Shown: one piece after another, positions 44,921 to 54,022 of the stretch
How the letters are laid out: each line of letters opens with the position of its first letter
Position numbering within the stretch: position 1 is the stretch's first letter
Assembly: GCA_025612375.1 (NCBI GenBank)
Contig: JAAXKN010000016.1
Span: 23,757-87,756, forward strand
Reading direction: 5' to 3'
Length of the DNA: 64,000 nucleotides
Origin: Ignavibacteria bacterium
GTDB taxonomy: Bacteria; Bacteroidota; Ignavibacteria; Ignavibacteriales; SURF-24
Notes under the pieces: model-generated
Told to the model about the DNA's origin: nothing
The model's database searches: none
What the model saw: the letters and a program-made list of their open reading frames with translations, nothing else
Program-made: the position numbers and the translations under genes

Positions 44921-46264
44921 ATGATGAAACGTCTATTGTTCGTAGTTACAATGTTAGTAGCTTTTTCAGCTACTTCTTTTTCTCAGTGGACTATGACCCC
45001 GTTTGGGAAAGCTATTGACACATTAAAGGGCTCAAATTCAGGCGCTCATGGTATCGCTGTGGATCCTGACGGCAAGATTTGGGTTGCTCAGTACAATGTT
45101 ACTGCAGAATTCAGAGATTCAATGCAAGTAGCAGATAGTAGTAACAGATATTTCAAGACACTGCCAGTTTTAGTTTTCAATCCTGATGGCAGTCCTGCAT
45201 CAATTTCACCGGTAAGGTCCTGGAAAGATGCCAATGGCAAAGTACTTCCTCTGTGGTTCGGATCAAATACAGGTCTGAACACAGACTTTAGAGGAAACAT
45301 ACTCCTTTCACAGGGAAAAACTGTAGTTAAATTTAATTACAAAACCGGTGAATCGATGGGTACGTACACAGGCAAAGCAGGTCTTACACGCTGCGCCGCT
45401 GATACTGTAGGAAATGTTTATGTCGCCTACACTGCACCAGACAATCCGGTAGAAATTCTTGATTCAAATTTAGCATATGTAGAGAATGCAGTTGACGTCA
45501 TGAAAGGTTACGGCAGAACTCTTGAAGTATCCAAAGACGGTATGACTCTTTATGCACCGAGATATTCAACCCTTATAACCTGGGTTTACCAGAAGCCTGA
45601 TGAATTCTCAAGCTTCCAGCTTAAAGATTCTGTTCTGGCTGGATGGGCTCCAGAGGGTATTGCATGGAATCCTGGTAATAAACTCTTATATGTTAGTGCC
45701 GGTTCATACCAGGCTGCTCCTAATGGCGCATACGGTCCGCTGCAGCAGGATAGATTTGTTACAAAAGGAACCTATTATGGTGTAAGAACTACAGACTGGA
45801 AAGTTCTTGACAGTCTTTCATGGAAGTATGCTGAACCTTTCCTCGGAGCCGATCTTTCAGAAAGAAACAGAGGTATTGCTTTCAGTAAAGACGGGAAGAC
45901 AGCTTACATTATTCAGTTCAACGCATCAGCTATTCCGGCGCTTCAGCGTTACACTACACAGAATCTTCAGACAGGTGTAAAGAAAGAAAACGCAGTTGTT
46001 GAAAACTATGCACTTTCACAGAACTATCCAAACCCGTTCAACCCTTCAACAGAGATCAAGTTCTCTATTGCTAAGGACGGATTTGTTTCACTGAAGGTAT
46101 ATGATATACTTGGTAAGGAAGTTTCATCACTGGTTAACGGCCAGATGACAAAAGGCAGCTACTCTGTAAGAGTTGACGGCCAGAACCTGACTTCAGGTAT
46201 CTATATCTATCAGCTGAATGCAAACGGCGTTATGTTAAGCCGCAAGATGACACTTATGAAGTAA
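44921..46264 (+). CDS. T9SS-secreted beta-propeller protein
   Basis: A 447-residue protein starting at ATG 44921 with AAGGAG 8 bases upstream. The signal peptide ends SFSQ. The body is a propeller with SMP-30/NHL-like repeats (GIAVDPDGKIWVAQ, GNILLSQGKTVVKF), related in style to the preceding lipoprotein. The last 85 residues form a sorting domain opening QNYPNPFNPST. It is the last gene before a strong terminator, and the 102-base gap upstream may hold its own promoter. Confidence 0.85.
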   Translation: MMKRLLFVVTMLVAFSATSFSQWTMTPFGKAIDTLKGSNSGAHGIAVDPDGKIWVAQYNVTAEFRDSMQVADSSNRYFKTLPVLVFNPDGSPASISPVRSWKDANGKVLPLWFGSNTGLNTDFRGNILLSQGKTVVKFNYKTGESMGTYTGKAGLTRCAADTVGNVYVAYTAPDNPVEILDSNLAYVENAVDVMKGYGRTLEVSKDGMTLYAPRYSTLITWVYQKPDEFSSFQLKDSVLAGWAPEGIAWNPGNKLLYVSAGSYQAAPNGAYGPLQQDRFVTKGTYYGVRTTDWKVLDSLSWKYAEPFLGADLSERNRGIAFSKDGKTAYIIQFNASAIPALQRYTTQNLQTGVKKENAVVENYALSQNYPNPFNPSTEIKFSIAKDGFVSLKVYDILGKEVSSLVNGQMTKGSYSVRVDGQNLTSGIYIYQLNANGVMLSRKMTLMK

Positions 46265-46290
46265 TAGGATTGAATAAATTCTAATTCATG

Positions 46291-46316
46291 CAAAAGCCGC
46301 CTGAGTGCGGCTTTTG
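46291..46316 (+). terminator. Intrinsic terminator of the surface operon
   Basis: A perfect 10-bp stem CAAAAGCCGC / GCGGCTTTTG with loop CTGAGT and a TTTT tail, 26 bases after the propeller-protein stop. Confidence 0.9.
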
Positions 46317-46404
46317 TTTTATCTATTGTACAATATTGCTCATTTCAGTCTGGAAATCTCCTCCGGCGGGAAAAATCCTCAGGTCAGAAAAATATTCCCC
46401 GGAA

Positions 46405-46431
46405 TTGTCTTCAGATTTCCAAATACTTTTG
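46405..46431 (+). promoter_or_regulatory. Candidate promoter of the first GHL10 gene
   Basis: TACTTTTG at 46424-46431 matches TAnnTTTG exactly, with TTG at 46405-46407 (16-base spacing, slightly short). The stretch around GCTAT.TTC and AAAAATTCCCC is also conserved ahead of the second GHL10 gene (49003-49040). Confidence 0.4.
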
Positions 46432-46483
46432 CTATCTTCCATAGAATAAAAATTCCCCATAAATTATTAAATAAGAAACGCTT

Positions 46484-48880
46484 ATGAAAAAAATATTCTA
46501 CTGTTTATTTGCAATCCTTTGCACATCGGCTTTGTTATTTCCGCAGACATATCCAAAGCAGGAATTAAGAGGCATCTGGATAGCCTCTTTAGGCATCGAC
46601 TGGCCCTCAACAAGGGGCACTTCAGCAAGCGACATAAAGGCGCAGAAAGACCAGCTTATTTCAATATTCGATAAGCATAAGAGTTACGGCATGAACGCGA
46701 TGTTTTTTCATGTAAGGCCGAAAGCAGATGCAGTTTATAAGAGCCCAAGTGAGCCATGGTCGCAGTATCTGACTGGAAAGCAGGGATTAGCGCCCTCAGA
46801 TCCAACTTATGATCCTCTTCAGTTTGCAATCCAGGAAGCTCATAAAAGAGGTATGGAGCTTCATGCATGGCTGAACCCATACAGAGTACTCATGACTTCA
46901 GAGGACCCGGGTTCGGTTGATACGGGAAATGTTATGGTAAAGCATCCCGATTGGATAATTAAGTGCAACGGCACTGAATACCGCTTCCTCAATCCAGGGC
47001 TTCCGCAGGTAAGAAAGTATTTACTTAGTGTTATTATGGATATTGTGCGGCGCTATAATGTTGATGGTATCCATTTTGACGATTACTTCTATCCTTATGC
47101 TGAATACGGAACATTTAATGACGATGCGACATTTGCAGCCTACAAGGGTACATTTACAGACAAGGCGGCATGGCGGATAAACAACGTGAATATGCTTCTT
47201 GCTGAGATCAACGACAGTATAAAGGCTGTGAAACCATGGATTAAGTTCGGCATCAGCCCAGCAGGAGGTCCATCGGTGAACCTTACGATCTACTGCGACC
47301 CATTCGGATGGCTGAAGGGAAATTACACGGATGAAAACGGGGTGCAGCACACAGGTACGGCATACATCGACTATATACTGCCGCAGCTTTATTCTGCAAA
47401 CTATGGCGGTCTGCTACCCACATGGTCGGGCGCTTCAACATTAAACGGAAGGCACCTCTACGTTGGAGCACCGGCATACAGGTATGACAGTTATGGAGCA
47501 AATGAACTCAGCTGGGAAATAAATAAAAACCGTTCCACTCCCACAGTTAAGGGCGAGGTTTATTTCAGCTCACAAAGCGTTACAGGAAACTATGCGGGTT
47601 GTGCTGATTCACTTGTGCATAATTATTATTTATATCCTGCAGTAACGCCGAAAATGGAATGGATTCCCGGCAGCACAACCAAGCCAAATGCTCCGGCAAA
47701 CCTGAGGGCAGAAAAGAATTCTGCTACAGGAAGGTACGACTTCAAGTGGGATGCACCGGCCAAGGCTTCAGACGGCGACACGGCATTCTCATATATAGTT
47801 TACAGGTTTGCAAGCCAGCCTACGGTCGAGATGCTCAATGATGCTACAAAAATACTTGCAACTTACGGAGCAACAACACTGCCGGCAACAGTTGCAAAAT
47901 ATTCAGCTACAAGCGGTGATTATTATGTAGTTACAGCACTGGACCGTTATTCAAACGAGAGTGTAATGAGCAATGTGCTTCATTTAAGCATGCCGGACGA
48001 GGTACCTCAGGCACCTGTGCTGGTATCACCTTTGGAAAACACTCCAAACATCGGAACAGCCGGAACGTTCAGATGGCAGGCTGATCCCTTAGCAGAAAGT
48101 TATGTTTTCCAGATAGCCAATGACTCTTTGTTTAATGACATTGTAGTCAGCGCGCCTGAACATAAACCCGTGAGCTTCGCTTTCCGCAGCATTATTCCCG
48201 GAGAGAAGTATTACTGGAGAGTTAAGGCGGTAGGACAGGGCGGGGGCAGCCCATATAGCCGGTTCATCTTTTTTGAGTCGAGTGTACCGGAAAAAACTGT
48301 GCTGGTTTCTCCTGCGCATGCAACAACAAATGTAGCTGTGGTTCCAACATTCTCATGGCAAAAGGATCCAAAGGCGAAGGAGTACCAGTTCCAGATATCA
48401 ACTTCATCCTCAATGGCTTCAGCCTTTGTTCTGGATACAGTTTTAACTGATACAACTTTTAAGTTAACCCGGGTACTTGCATTAAATAAAAAGCATTACT
48501 GGCGTGTAAGGGCAAGAAACACGCTTGGAACCGGTGAATGGTCATCCACTTTCGGATTCCAGACTACCGCTGTAAATGACGTAAAAGAGGATAAGAAAGA
48601 CCAGATTGTAAGGGAATACTCCTTAAAGCAGAACTTCCCGAATCCTTTCAATCCTTCGACGGTGATCAGGTATTCCCTAGCCAAAGAGGGGAATGTAAGG
48701 CTGAGCGTATTTGACGTTCTTGGAAAAGAGGTTGCAGTGCTGGTAGACAGAAACCAGAATGCGGGTTCATACAGTGTGGATTTTAATTCCAATCAGCATA
48801 ATATTCCGAGCGGAATTTATTTCTATACGTTAAGAACGGGCTCATTTGTTTCAACGCGCAAGATGATAATTATCAAGTAA
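46484..48880 (+). CDS. T9SS-secreted GHL10-family glycoside hydrolase, copy 1
   Basis: A 798-residue protein with a signal peptide ending LLFPQ. Residues 25-400 are a GHL10 (DUF187) TIM-barrel domain: ELRGIWIASLGIDWPS, FHVRPKADAVYKS, MELHAWLNPYR, and DGIHFDDYFYPY with the likely catalytic acidic pair. A fibronectin-III-like domain and two related beta-sandwich domains (DPLAESYVFQIANDSLF, KYYWRVKA) follow, then a sorting domain opening QNFPNPFNPST. By family it acts on an extracellular polysaccharide, possibly peptidoglycan-like or exopolymer; the bond is unknown. The next gene is a close tandem paralogue. Confidence 0.9.
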   Translation: MKKIFYCLFAILCTSALLFPQTYPKQELRGIWIASLGIDWPSTRGTSASDIKAQKDQLISIFDKHKSYGMNAMFFHVRPKADAVYKSPSEPWSQYLTGKQGLAPSDPTYDPLQFAIQEAHKRGMELHAWLNPYRVLMTSEDPGSVDTGNVMVKHPDWIIKCNGTEYRFLNPGLPQVRKYLLSVIMDIVRRYNVDGIHFDDYFYPYAEYGTFNDDATFAAYKGTFTDKAAWRINNVNMLLAEINDSIKAVKPWIKFGISPAGGPSVNLTIYCDPFGWLKGNYTDENGVQHTGTAYIDYILPQLYSANYGGLLPTWSGASTLNGRHLYVGAPAYRYDSYGANELSWEINKNRSTPTVKGEVYFSSQSVTGNYAGCADSLVHNYYLYPAVTPKMEWIPGSTTKPNAPANLRAEKNSATGRYDFKWDAPAKASDGDTAFSYIVYRFASQPTVEMLNDATKILATYGATTLPATVAKYSATSGDYYVVTALDRYSNESVMSNVLHLSMPDEVPQAPVLVSPLENTPNIGTAGTFRWQADPLAESYVFQIANDSLFNDIVVSAPEHKPVSFAFRSIIPGEKYYWRVKAVGQGGGSPYSRFIFFESSVPEKTVLVSPAHATTNVAVVPTFSWQKDPKAKEYQFQISTSSSMASAFVLDTVLTDTTFKLTRVLALNKKHYWRVRARNTLGTGEWSSTFGFQTTAVNDVKEDKKDQIVREYSLKQNFPNPFNPSTVIRYSLAKEGNVRLSVFDVLGKEVAVLVDRNQNAGSYSVDFNSNQHNIPSGIYFYTLRTGSFVSTRKMIIIK

Positions 48881-48909
48881 TTTTATAGTCTTTTTGAGAC
48901 TCTACAGAG

Positions 48910-48935
48910 CGGCAGGCAAAAAGCCTGCCGTTTTA
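48910..48935 (+). terminator. Intrinsic terminator between the GHL10 genes
   Basis: Stem CGGCAGGC / GCCTGCCG with an A5 loop and a TTTTATTT tail. The two paralogues therefore have separate transcripts. Confidence 0.85.
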
Positions 48936-49065
48936 TTTGATCTTCAGTGAATCTCCATTTTCCGCCGCCACGAAATTGCCTCACATTTTTATTCTGAATT
49001 CCGAAATAATTTGCTATTTTCAGAGTACTAAAAATTCCCCCCAATCAGATATAATGGAAGTGCCA

Positions 49066-51495
49066 ATGAAAAAAATATTTTACTGTTTATTATTCGTCCT
49101 TTCAATGTCCGTTTTGTCTTTTCCGCAGATTTCACCCAAGCAGGAATTAAGAGGAGTATGGATTGCTTCACTGGGAATTGACTGGCCCTCAACGCGCGGC
49201 ACAGACGCCGGTAGCATAAGTGCGCAGAAAAATCAGTTGACAACAATATTTAATCAGCACAAGACCTTCGGATTAAATGCAATTTTCTTTCATATAAGGC
49301 CCAAATGCGACGCAGTATATAATAGCTCAATTGAGCCATGGTCGGCATACCTGACAGGAAAGCAGGGGTTGGCTCCAGCGGATCCGAATTATGACCCGCT
49401 TCAGTATGCAGTTACCGAGGCTCATAAAAGAGGAATGGAACTGCATGCGTGGCTGAACCCGTACAGAGTGCTTTCACTGAATGAGGATTCGAATGCAGTT
49501 GCACCGACAAATGTTATGAAGAAGCATCCGGAGTGGATAATAAAATGTGCAATTCCTTCCGGGTCAACTGCAAAGTATCCTTATACATTCTTAAACCCGG
49601 GTATTCCAGCTGTAAGAGCTTACCTGGTAAATGTAATTATGGACATTGTACGCCGTTATGATATAGACGGCGTTCACTTTGATGATTATTTTTATCCTTA
49701 TACTGACTATGGTCCGTTTAATGATGATGCTACGTATAACACATATAAAGGCACTTTTACAAGCAAATCTGCATGGAGAATGAACAACGTTAATCTGCTT
49801 CTGGCAGAAATTAACGACAGCATTAAGGCCGTAAAGCCGTGGATTAAGTTCGGGATAAGCCCTTCGGGTAATCCGTCAGTAAATACTGGTATTTACTGTG
49901 ATACTCAGGGATGGCTGCAGGGAAAGTACACAGATGACTCGGGCGCAGCACACACCGGCACTTCATACATCGATTACATTATGCCGCAGCTTTACTGGGT
50001 CAGCTATAACAATCAGCTTCCAAACTGGTCGGGCGCTTCTTTCTTAAACGGAAGGCATCTTTATATCGGGCTTCCATCTTACAGGTATGCCGAGAGCGGT
50101 TTTTCACCGAGTGAGCTTGGCTGGGAGATGAAAACCAACCGTACCACCTCTACAATAAAAGGTCATGTTTTTTACAACTCAAACAGTCTGACGGCAAAAA
50201 ACTTCGCCGGGTGCACAGATTCACTGATTCATAATTTTAACGTTTATTCGGCTATTACTCCAAAGATGTCATGGATTACCGGAAGCAATACAAAGCCGAA
50301 TGCACCGCTGAACCTGAGGGCAGAAAAAAATACGACATCGGGAAAATATGAGCTTAAGTGGGATGCGCCGCAGAAGGCACAGGATGGCGATGAAGCATTC
50401 TTTTATATAGTTTACCGCTTTGAAAGTGAACCAACAGAGGCGATGCTTAATGATCCCTCGAAGATACTGGGCACTTACGGCGAGACGACACTGCCCTCAG
50501 CATTTGCAAAATATTCAGTTACATCGGGCAATTACTATGTGGTGACGGCTGTTGACCGCTACTCTAATGAAAGCGCCATGAGCAACGTGTTCCATATGGA
50601 CCAGCCGGACCAGATACCTGTGACACCTGTTCTGAAGTCCCCTGCTGACCGCACGGCAAGCCTGGTCAACACTGCAACACTTACATGGAACAGTGTTCCA
50701 CTGGCCGAAAGCTACGTCCTTCAGATTGCAAAGGACAGCCAGTTCAAGAATGTAGTTGCATATGCCCCCGAGCACAGAAAACTTTCTTTTACCTACAATT
50801 CCGTAGCGGCGGGTATTCAATATTACTGGAGGGTTAAAGCCGCGGGACCGGGCGGCAGCAGCGAATACTCAGCTCCTTTTGAGTTCGAATCGAGCATAAT
50901 GGGCACTCCTGTATTATCAGAACCTAAATATACGGCTAAGGATGTTGTATTAAATCCTGTATTCAAATGGGCCAGGGTACTAAGCGCCACCTCATACAGG
51001 CTGCAGTTAAGTGCAGATCAGAATTATACAAACATAGTTGTCGATACAGTTGTAGCAGATACGGCGTTTGCACTTGCGAAACCGCTTCAGACCGGGAGCT
51101 ACTACTACTGGCACATAAAAGCAAAGAACGCATCTGCCGAGACCGGCTGGTCGGCCAGGTGGCAATTCCTCACCACATATGTTTCAGCTATTAAGGAAGA
51201 CAGGGGTGAGAAGGACGTACAGGTAAGGGAATATTCGCTTAAGCAGAATTATCCGAATCCTTTTAATCCATCAACTGTAATCAGGTATTCTCTGGCCAAA
51301 GACACACGCGTAAAGCTGAGTGTATATGACATGCTGGGCAACGAAATTGCGGTGCTTGTTGACAGGTACCAGAACGCAGGAAACCACAGCATAGAATTCA
51401 ACGCCGACAGGTTCTCAATTACGAGCGGGATATATTTCTATATGCTGAAAACAAATGATTTCGTATCGACAAGGAAAATGATAATAGTTAAGTAA
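49066..51495 (+). CDS. T9SS-secreted GHL10-family glycoside hydrolase, copy 2
   Basis: The start is set at ATG 49066, which gives the same MKKIFYC signal peptide as copy 1 and has GGAAG upstream; a longer frame from 48937 runs through the promoter region. The protein has 809 residues with the same domain order as copy 1: GHL10 barrel (VWIASLGIDWPS, FHIRPKCDAVYNS, GVHFDDYFYPY), fibronectin-like and two sandwich domains, and a sorting domain opening QNYPNPFNPST. The copies are most alike in the barrel and signal, and diverge in the sandwich domains, which suggests shared chemistry but different binding. Confidence 0.9.
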   Translation: MKKIFYCLLFVLSMSVLSFPQISPKQELRGVWIASLGIDWPSTRGTDAGSISAQKNQLTTIFNQHKTFGLNAIFFHIRPKCDAVYNSSIEPWSAYLTGKQGLAPADPNYDPLQYAVTEAHKRGMELHAWLNPYRVLSLNEDSNAVAPTNVMKKHPEWIIKCAIPSGSTAKYPYTFLNPGIPAVRAYLVNVIMDIVRRYDIDGVHFDDYFYPYTDYGPFNDDATYNTYKGTFTSKSAWRMNNVNLLLAEINDSIKAVKPWIKFGISPSGNPSVNTGIYCDTQGWLQGKYTDDSGAAHTGTSYIDYIMPQLYWVSYNNQLPNWSGASFLNGRHLYIGLPSYRYAESGFSPSELGWEMKTNRTTSTIKGHVFYNSNSLTAKNFAGCTDSLIHNFNVYSAITPKMSWITGSNTKPNAPLNLRAEKNTTSGKYELKWDAPQKAQDGDEAFFYIVYRFESEPTEAMLNDPSKILGTYGETTLPSAFAKYSVTSGNYYVVTAVDRYSNESAMSNVFHMDQPDQIPVTPVLKSPADRTASLVNTATLTWNSVPLAESYVLQIAKDSQFKNVVAYAPEHRKLSFTYNSVAAGIQYYWRVKAAGPGGSSEYSAPFEFESSIMGTPVLSEPKYTAKDVVLNPVFKWARVLSATSYRLQLSADQNYTNIVVDTVVADTAFALAKPLQTGSYYYWHIKAKNASAETGWSARWQFLTTYVSAIKEDRGEKDVQVREYSLKQNYPNPFNPSTVIRYSLAKDTRVKLSVYDMLGNEIAVLVDRYQNAGNHSIEFNADRFSITSGIYFYMLKTNDFVSTRKMIIVK

Positions 51496-51518
51496 TTTAT
51501 TACACAATCATTTTACGG

Positions 51519-51560
51519 ATGCAGCAGCGGGCAAACAAGCCAGTTGCTGCATTTTTTTTG
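51519..51560 (+). terminator. Intrinsic terminator
   Basis: ATGCAGCA / TGCTGCAT with an inner GGGC / GCC pairing and a T8 tail, about 24 bases after the second GHL10 stop. Confidence 0.8.
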
Positions 51561-51620
51561 CTCATTCTTTTTTATGGGGTAATTAGGAAATGTTAAGTCT
51601 CTAACAGAGAATGCCTCAAA

Positions 51621-51825
51621 GGAGCCTCGGAGAGGCAACTTGTCTGTAACAGAAGATTCCCCACCCATCCTTTTTATAGAGCCTCGGATGAGGCGACTTG
51701 TCTGTAGAAAAAGGACGATCAAAAAAACAATTCAGAGCTCCGGCGGAGCGACTTGTTTGTAGAAAATGAGGTCACCCCACCCCTCTTCCAGAGCCCCGGA
51801 GGGGTCAGCCGCGGCTGATCTGTAG
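51621..51825 (+). repeat. Four REP-like hairpins left of the transposase
   Basis: The stems are GCCTC-gga-GAGGC (51624-51636), GCCTC-ggat-GAGGC (51681-51694), GCTCC-ggc-GGAGC (51737-51749) and GCCCC-gga-GGGG (51793-51804). The first is followed by AACTTGTCTGTAA; the next two by GACTTGTCTGTAG or GACTTGTTTGTAG. The fourth has the palindrome CAGCCGCGGCTG before TCTGTAG. Linkers often carry CCCCACCC. The stem bases change between copies while pairing is kept. Confidence 0.85.
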
Positions 51826-51914
51826 CTTTGTGCCATAATTCACCTCATTAAACCGCAATTCCTATTACCTTCACCTATATACATCAAAACATTCCCCGGA
51901 GGAGGAAATAAATT

Positions 51915-52403
51915 ATGGCAGACACATTCAGCCAGGTATACCTGCACATTGTATTTGCTGTTAGGCACAGAGATCACCTTATAAGACCCTCATTTTCCGA
52001 AGAGCTTCAGAAGTACATGACAGGAATTGTAAAAAGCCACAACTGCAAGACTCTGGCCATAAAAGCCATGCCGGACCATGTGCACCTGTTCGTCTCCTAC
52101 GTCCCGGGCTCCTCGGTCTCAGACATGGTAAGGGAAGTTAAGGCGTATTCATCGGAGTTCATAAAGAAGAAGAATTGGCTGAGTGGTTTTTCATGGCAGC
52201 AGGGATACGGAGTCTTCTCATATTCCAGGAGCCAGATAAGCCAGGTGATCCAGTATATTCAGAACCAAGAAGAACACCACAGGCATAAGTCTTTCAGGGA
52301 GGAATACATGAAGATACTGAAAGATTTTGCAGTTGAAATGGGAAATAAAGAAGTTTTTAATTGGGTAATGGAAGAGGAGAAGAAAAAATTGGAAGATGAA
52401 TAG
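51915..52403 (+). CDS. tnpA: IS200/IS605-type Y1 transposase (TnpA, REP-associated context)
   Basis: A 162-residue HUH single-strand transposase. The metal-binding pair is H55-V-H57 in MPDHVHLF, and the catalytic Y114 with Q118 is in QYIQNQEEHH, as in IS200/IS605 TnpA. Full family length and an intact frame suggest it is functional. It starts at ATG with GGAGGAGG 8 bases upstream. No tnpB accessory gene is adjacent. REP-like hairpins lie on both sides in opposite orientation, the right one beginning 6 bases after the stop, which is the layout of a transposase that mobilises REP sequences. By sequence it looks closer to IS200 TnpA than to classical RAYT proteins. Confidence 0.9.
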   Translation: MADTFSQVYLHIVFAVRHRDHLIRPSFSEELQKYMTGIVKSHNCKTLAIKAMPDHVHLFVSYVPGSSVSDMVREVKAYSSEFIKKKNWLSGFSWQQGYGVFSYSRSQISQVIQYIQNQEEHHRHKSFREEYMKILKDFAVEMGNKEVFNWVMEEEKKKLEDE

Positions 52404-52408
52404 TTTTT

Positions 52409-52481
52409 ACAAGTCGCTCCTCCGGAGCTCTGAATTGTTTTTTAACGCCATATTTCTACAGGCAAGTCGCATCTCCGATGC
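52409..52481 (-). repeat. Two inverted REP-like hairpins right of the transposase
   Basis: Read on the minus strand: GCTCC-gga-GGAGC followed by GACTTGT (52428-52409), and GCATC-gga-GATGC followed by GACTTGCCTGTAG (52481-52456). These are the same unit as at 51621-51825 in the opposite orientation, and also include the CAATTCAGAGC lead-in seen at 51728-51738. Confidence 0.85.
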
Positions 52482-52519
52482 TCTGGAGGGGGGAGATCTT
52501 AATCTTTTTTACAAACTAG

Positions 52520-53848
52520 TCATTCCTCCAGGACTTTTCTCTTTTTATTCTCCGGCAGATGTTTTAAGAATGGGGGAAAGAGATATATGTTGGCACCTAT
52601 CCTCCCTAAGAGCATTGCAAGGGCCGCGGCCACTACACCAATAAAGGCAAAATATTTAATTGTAATGAAAAGTGTCAGTATAATTCCGCCAACTTCAATT
52701 GCAGTTGCGGTTGTGATATACCTTGTTGCCCTCGAATCCACAAGTATAGCCCTCTGAAAGTTGATTAAAACCTCCAGTCCCGGAATTAAGGCAAGTATCA
52801 TTAAAGGAGGCCTTGCAATTAAGGCAAGGGTTTTTGATAATCCTGAAATATCAATAAACCATACGTCAGCCAAAGGAAGGAAAGCAATAAGCATGAGGGC
52901 ACCTGTAGAAAGCACGCCAAGAATATATGCAAAGTTCCGCAAAGGAAGATATTCCTTCTTATTTTCACCCAGCAGGGCAATTGAAGTCTCCTGGTATGAA
53001 ACGCCGAAGCTCTTGAAGATAAAAATAAAAGAATTCACCACAGGAAGCACGGCAAGGGATTCCAAAGGCATACGGCTCTGCCCCATAAAAAACGTAATCA
53101 TCGGGTTTACAGCCAGTGTAAGGATGGAAGTAAGCGCAAGGGGATAGTAAAAGTTAATTATCTCCCTGTATGACAGGTTCTCCTGCTGAACTGAGGGCGC
53201 CTCATGTTTTAATTTTTTTACAATTTTTGCCGCCATTATCCTGCTTGCAACAGCCTCGCACACAACGCCCATAGACAGGCCTGAGGCCCCCACAATTGCC
53301 CCGTTAAGGCTGGTAGTAAGAAAAAGTACGAGCGCCGTAAGGGACATTGAGCCCAGCCTTACAATTGTGCCATAGGCAACTTTGCGCGTGAGGTTATTTC
53401 TGATGAGTATACCCTGGTAAAACCTCCTGTAGCCGATGGCGGCAGGCCAGGGAATAAGAATAATTGTTGCTATATGGGTAAGCCTGGCCACCTCAGGAGG
53501 CAGCATTACGAGGTTTTCGGCCACATAGTAAAATACGGGAGGCAATATAAAAATTACAATTAAAGCCGTTATTATGGCGTTAAGAGCATATGCAAAGCTT
53601 CTTAGCTTAAAGAAGGTATACCTGTTTTTTATTATTGCCACTGATGCGCTCATCATCATAATAATAGGGGCTTCCATAATCATGGCAAATGAGAATGCAA
53701 CGCCGTAGGCCGCCAGGTTGTACTCGGCCTTAGGCATTCTTGCAATTATTGCAGAAAGGTAAGGTCCTTCAACAGACATCATAAGCCATGTTGCCGAAAG
53801 AGGCAGCCAGAACCTGAATATTTTCGATATACTAAGTGTATGGGGCAT
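52520..53848 (-). CDS. MATE-like (MOP superfamily) membrane transporter
   Basis: A 442-residue polytopic membrane protein with about 12 hydrophobic helices and two related halves, each opening with a FW/FYxPLALT-type segment. The pattern resembles MATE or ANKH-like members of the MOP flippase superfamily, but a conserved MATE motif is not obvious, so the assignment is moderate. Substrate is unknown. A TATCTTTG element (53892-53885) lies about 35 bases upstream. The gene is monocistronic and divergent from the small exported protein. Confidence 0.7.
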   Translation of the reverse strand: MPHTLSISKIFRFWLPLSATWLMMSVEGPYLSAIIARMPKAEYNLAAYGVAFSFAMIMEAPIIMMMSASVAIIKNRYTFFKLRSFAYALNAIITALIVIFILPPVFYYVAENLVMLPPEVARLTHIATIILIPWPAAIGYRRFYQGILIRNNLTRKVAYGTIVRLGSMSLTALVLFLTTSLNGAIVGASGLSMGVVCEAVASRIMAAKIVKKLKHEAPSVQQENLSYREIINFYYPLALTSILTLAVNPMITFFMGQSRMPLESLAVLPVVNSFIFIFKSFGVSYQETSIALLGENKKEYLPLRNFAYILGVLSTGALMLIAFLPLADVWFIDISGLSKTLALIARPPLMILALIPGLEVLINFQRAILVDSRATRYITTATAIEVGGIILTLFITIKYFAFIGVVAAALAMLLGRIGANIYLFPPFLKHLPENKKRKVLEE

Positions 53849-53884
53849 AATTTATAAAATAACAGAATTTCTGAATATGAGTAT

Positions 53885-53892
53885 CAAAGATA
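53885..53892 (-). promoter_or_regulatory. Candidate -7 element of the MATE-like gene
   Basis: TATCTTTG on the minus strand matches TAnnTTTG exactly; no good upstream TTG is seen at the usual spacing. A second match, TACTTTTG, lies directly upstream. Confidence 0.35.
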
Positions 53893-54022
53893 CAAAAGTA
53901 GCGCAAGAAATTAAGGAAATATTCTTTGGGCCTGTTGCCACTTCAAAAATAAATTCCTAATATTGTGCCGTATTCAGCGCTCTTCTTTTCCGTTTTAACT
54001 ATTTTATATCAGCGGAGGCAGC

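Noticed and set aside
51915..52403. Composite transposon or IS605 with a tnpB gene
   Set aside because: No TnpB-like frame with the RuvC and zinc-finger motifs is present on either side.
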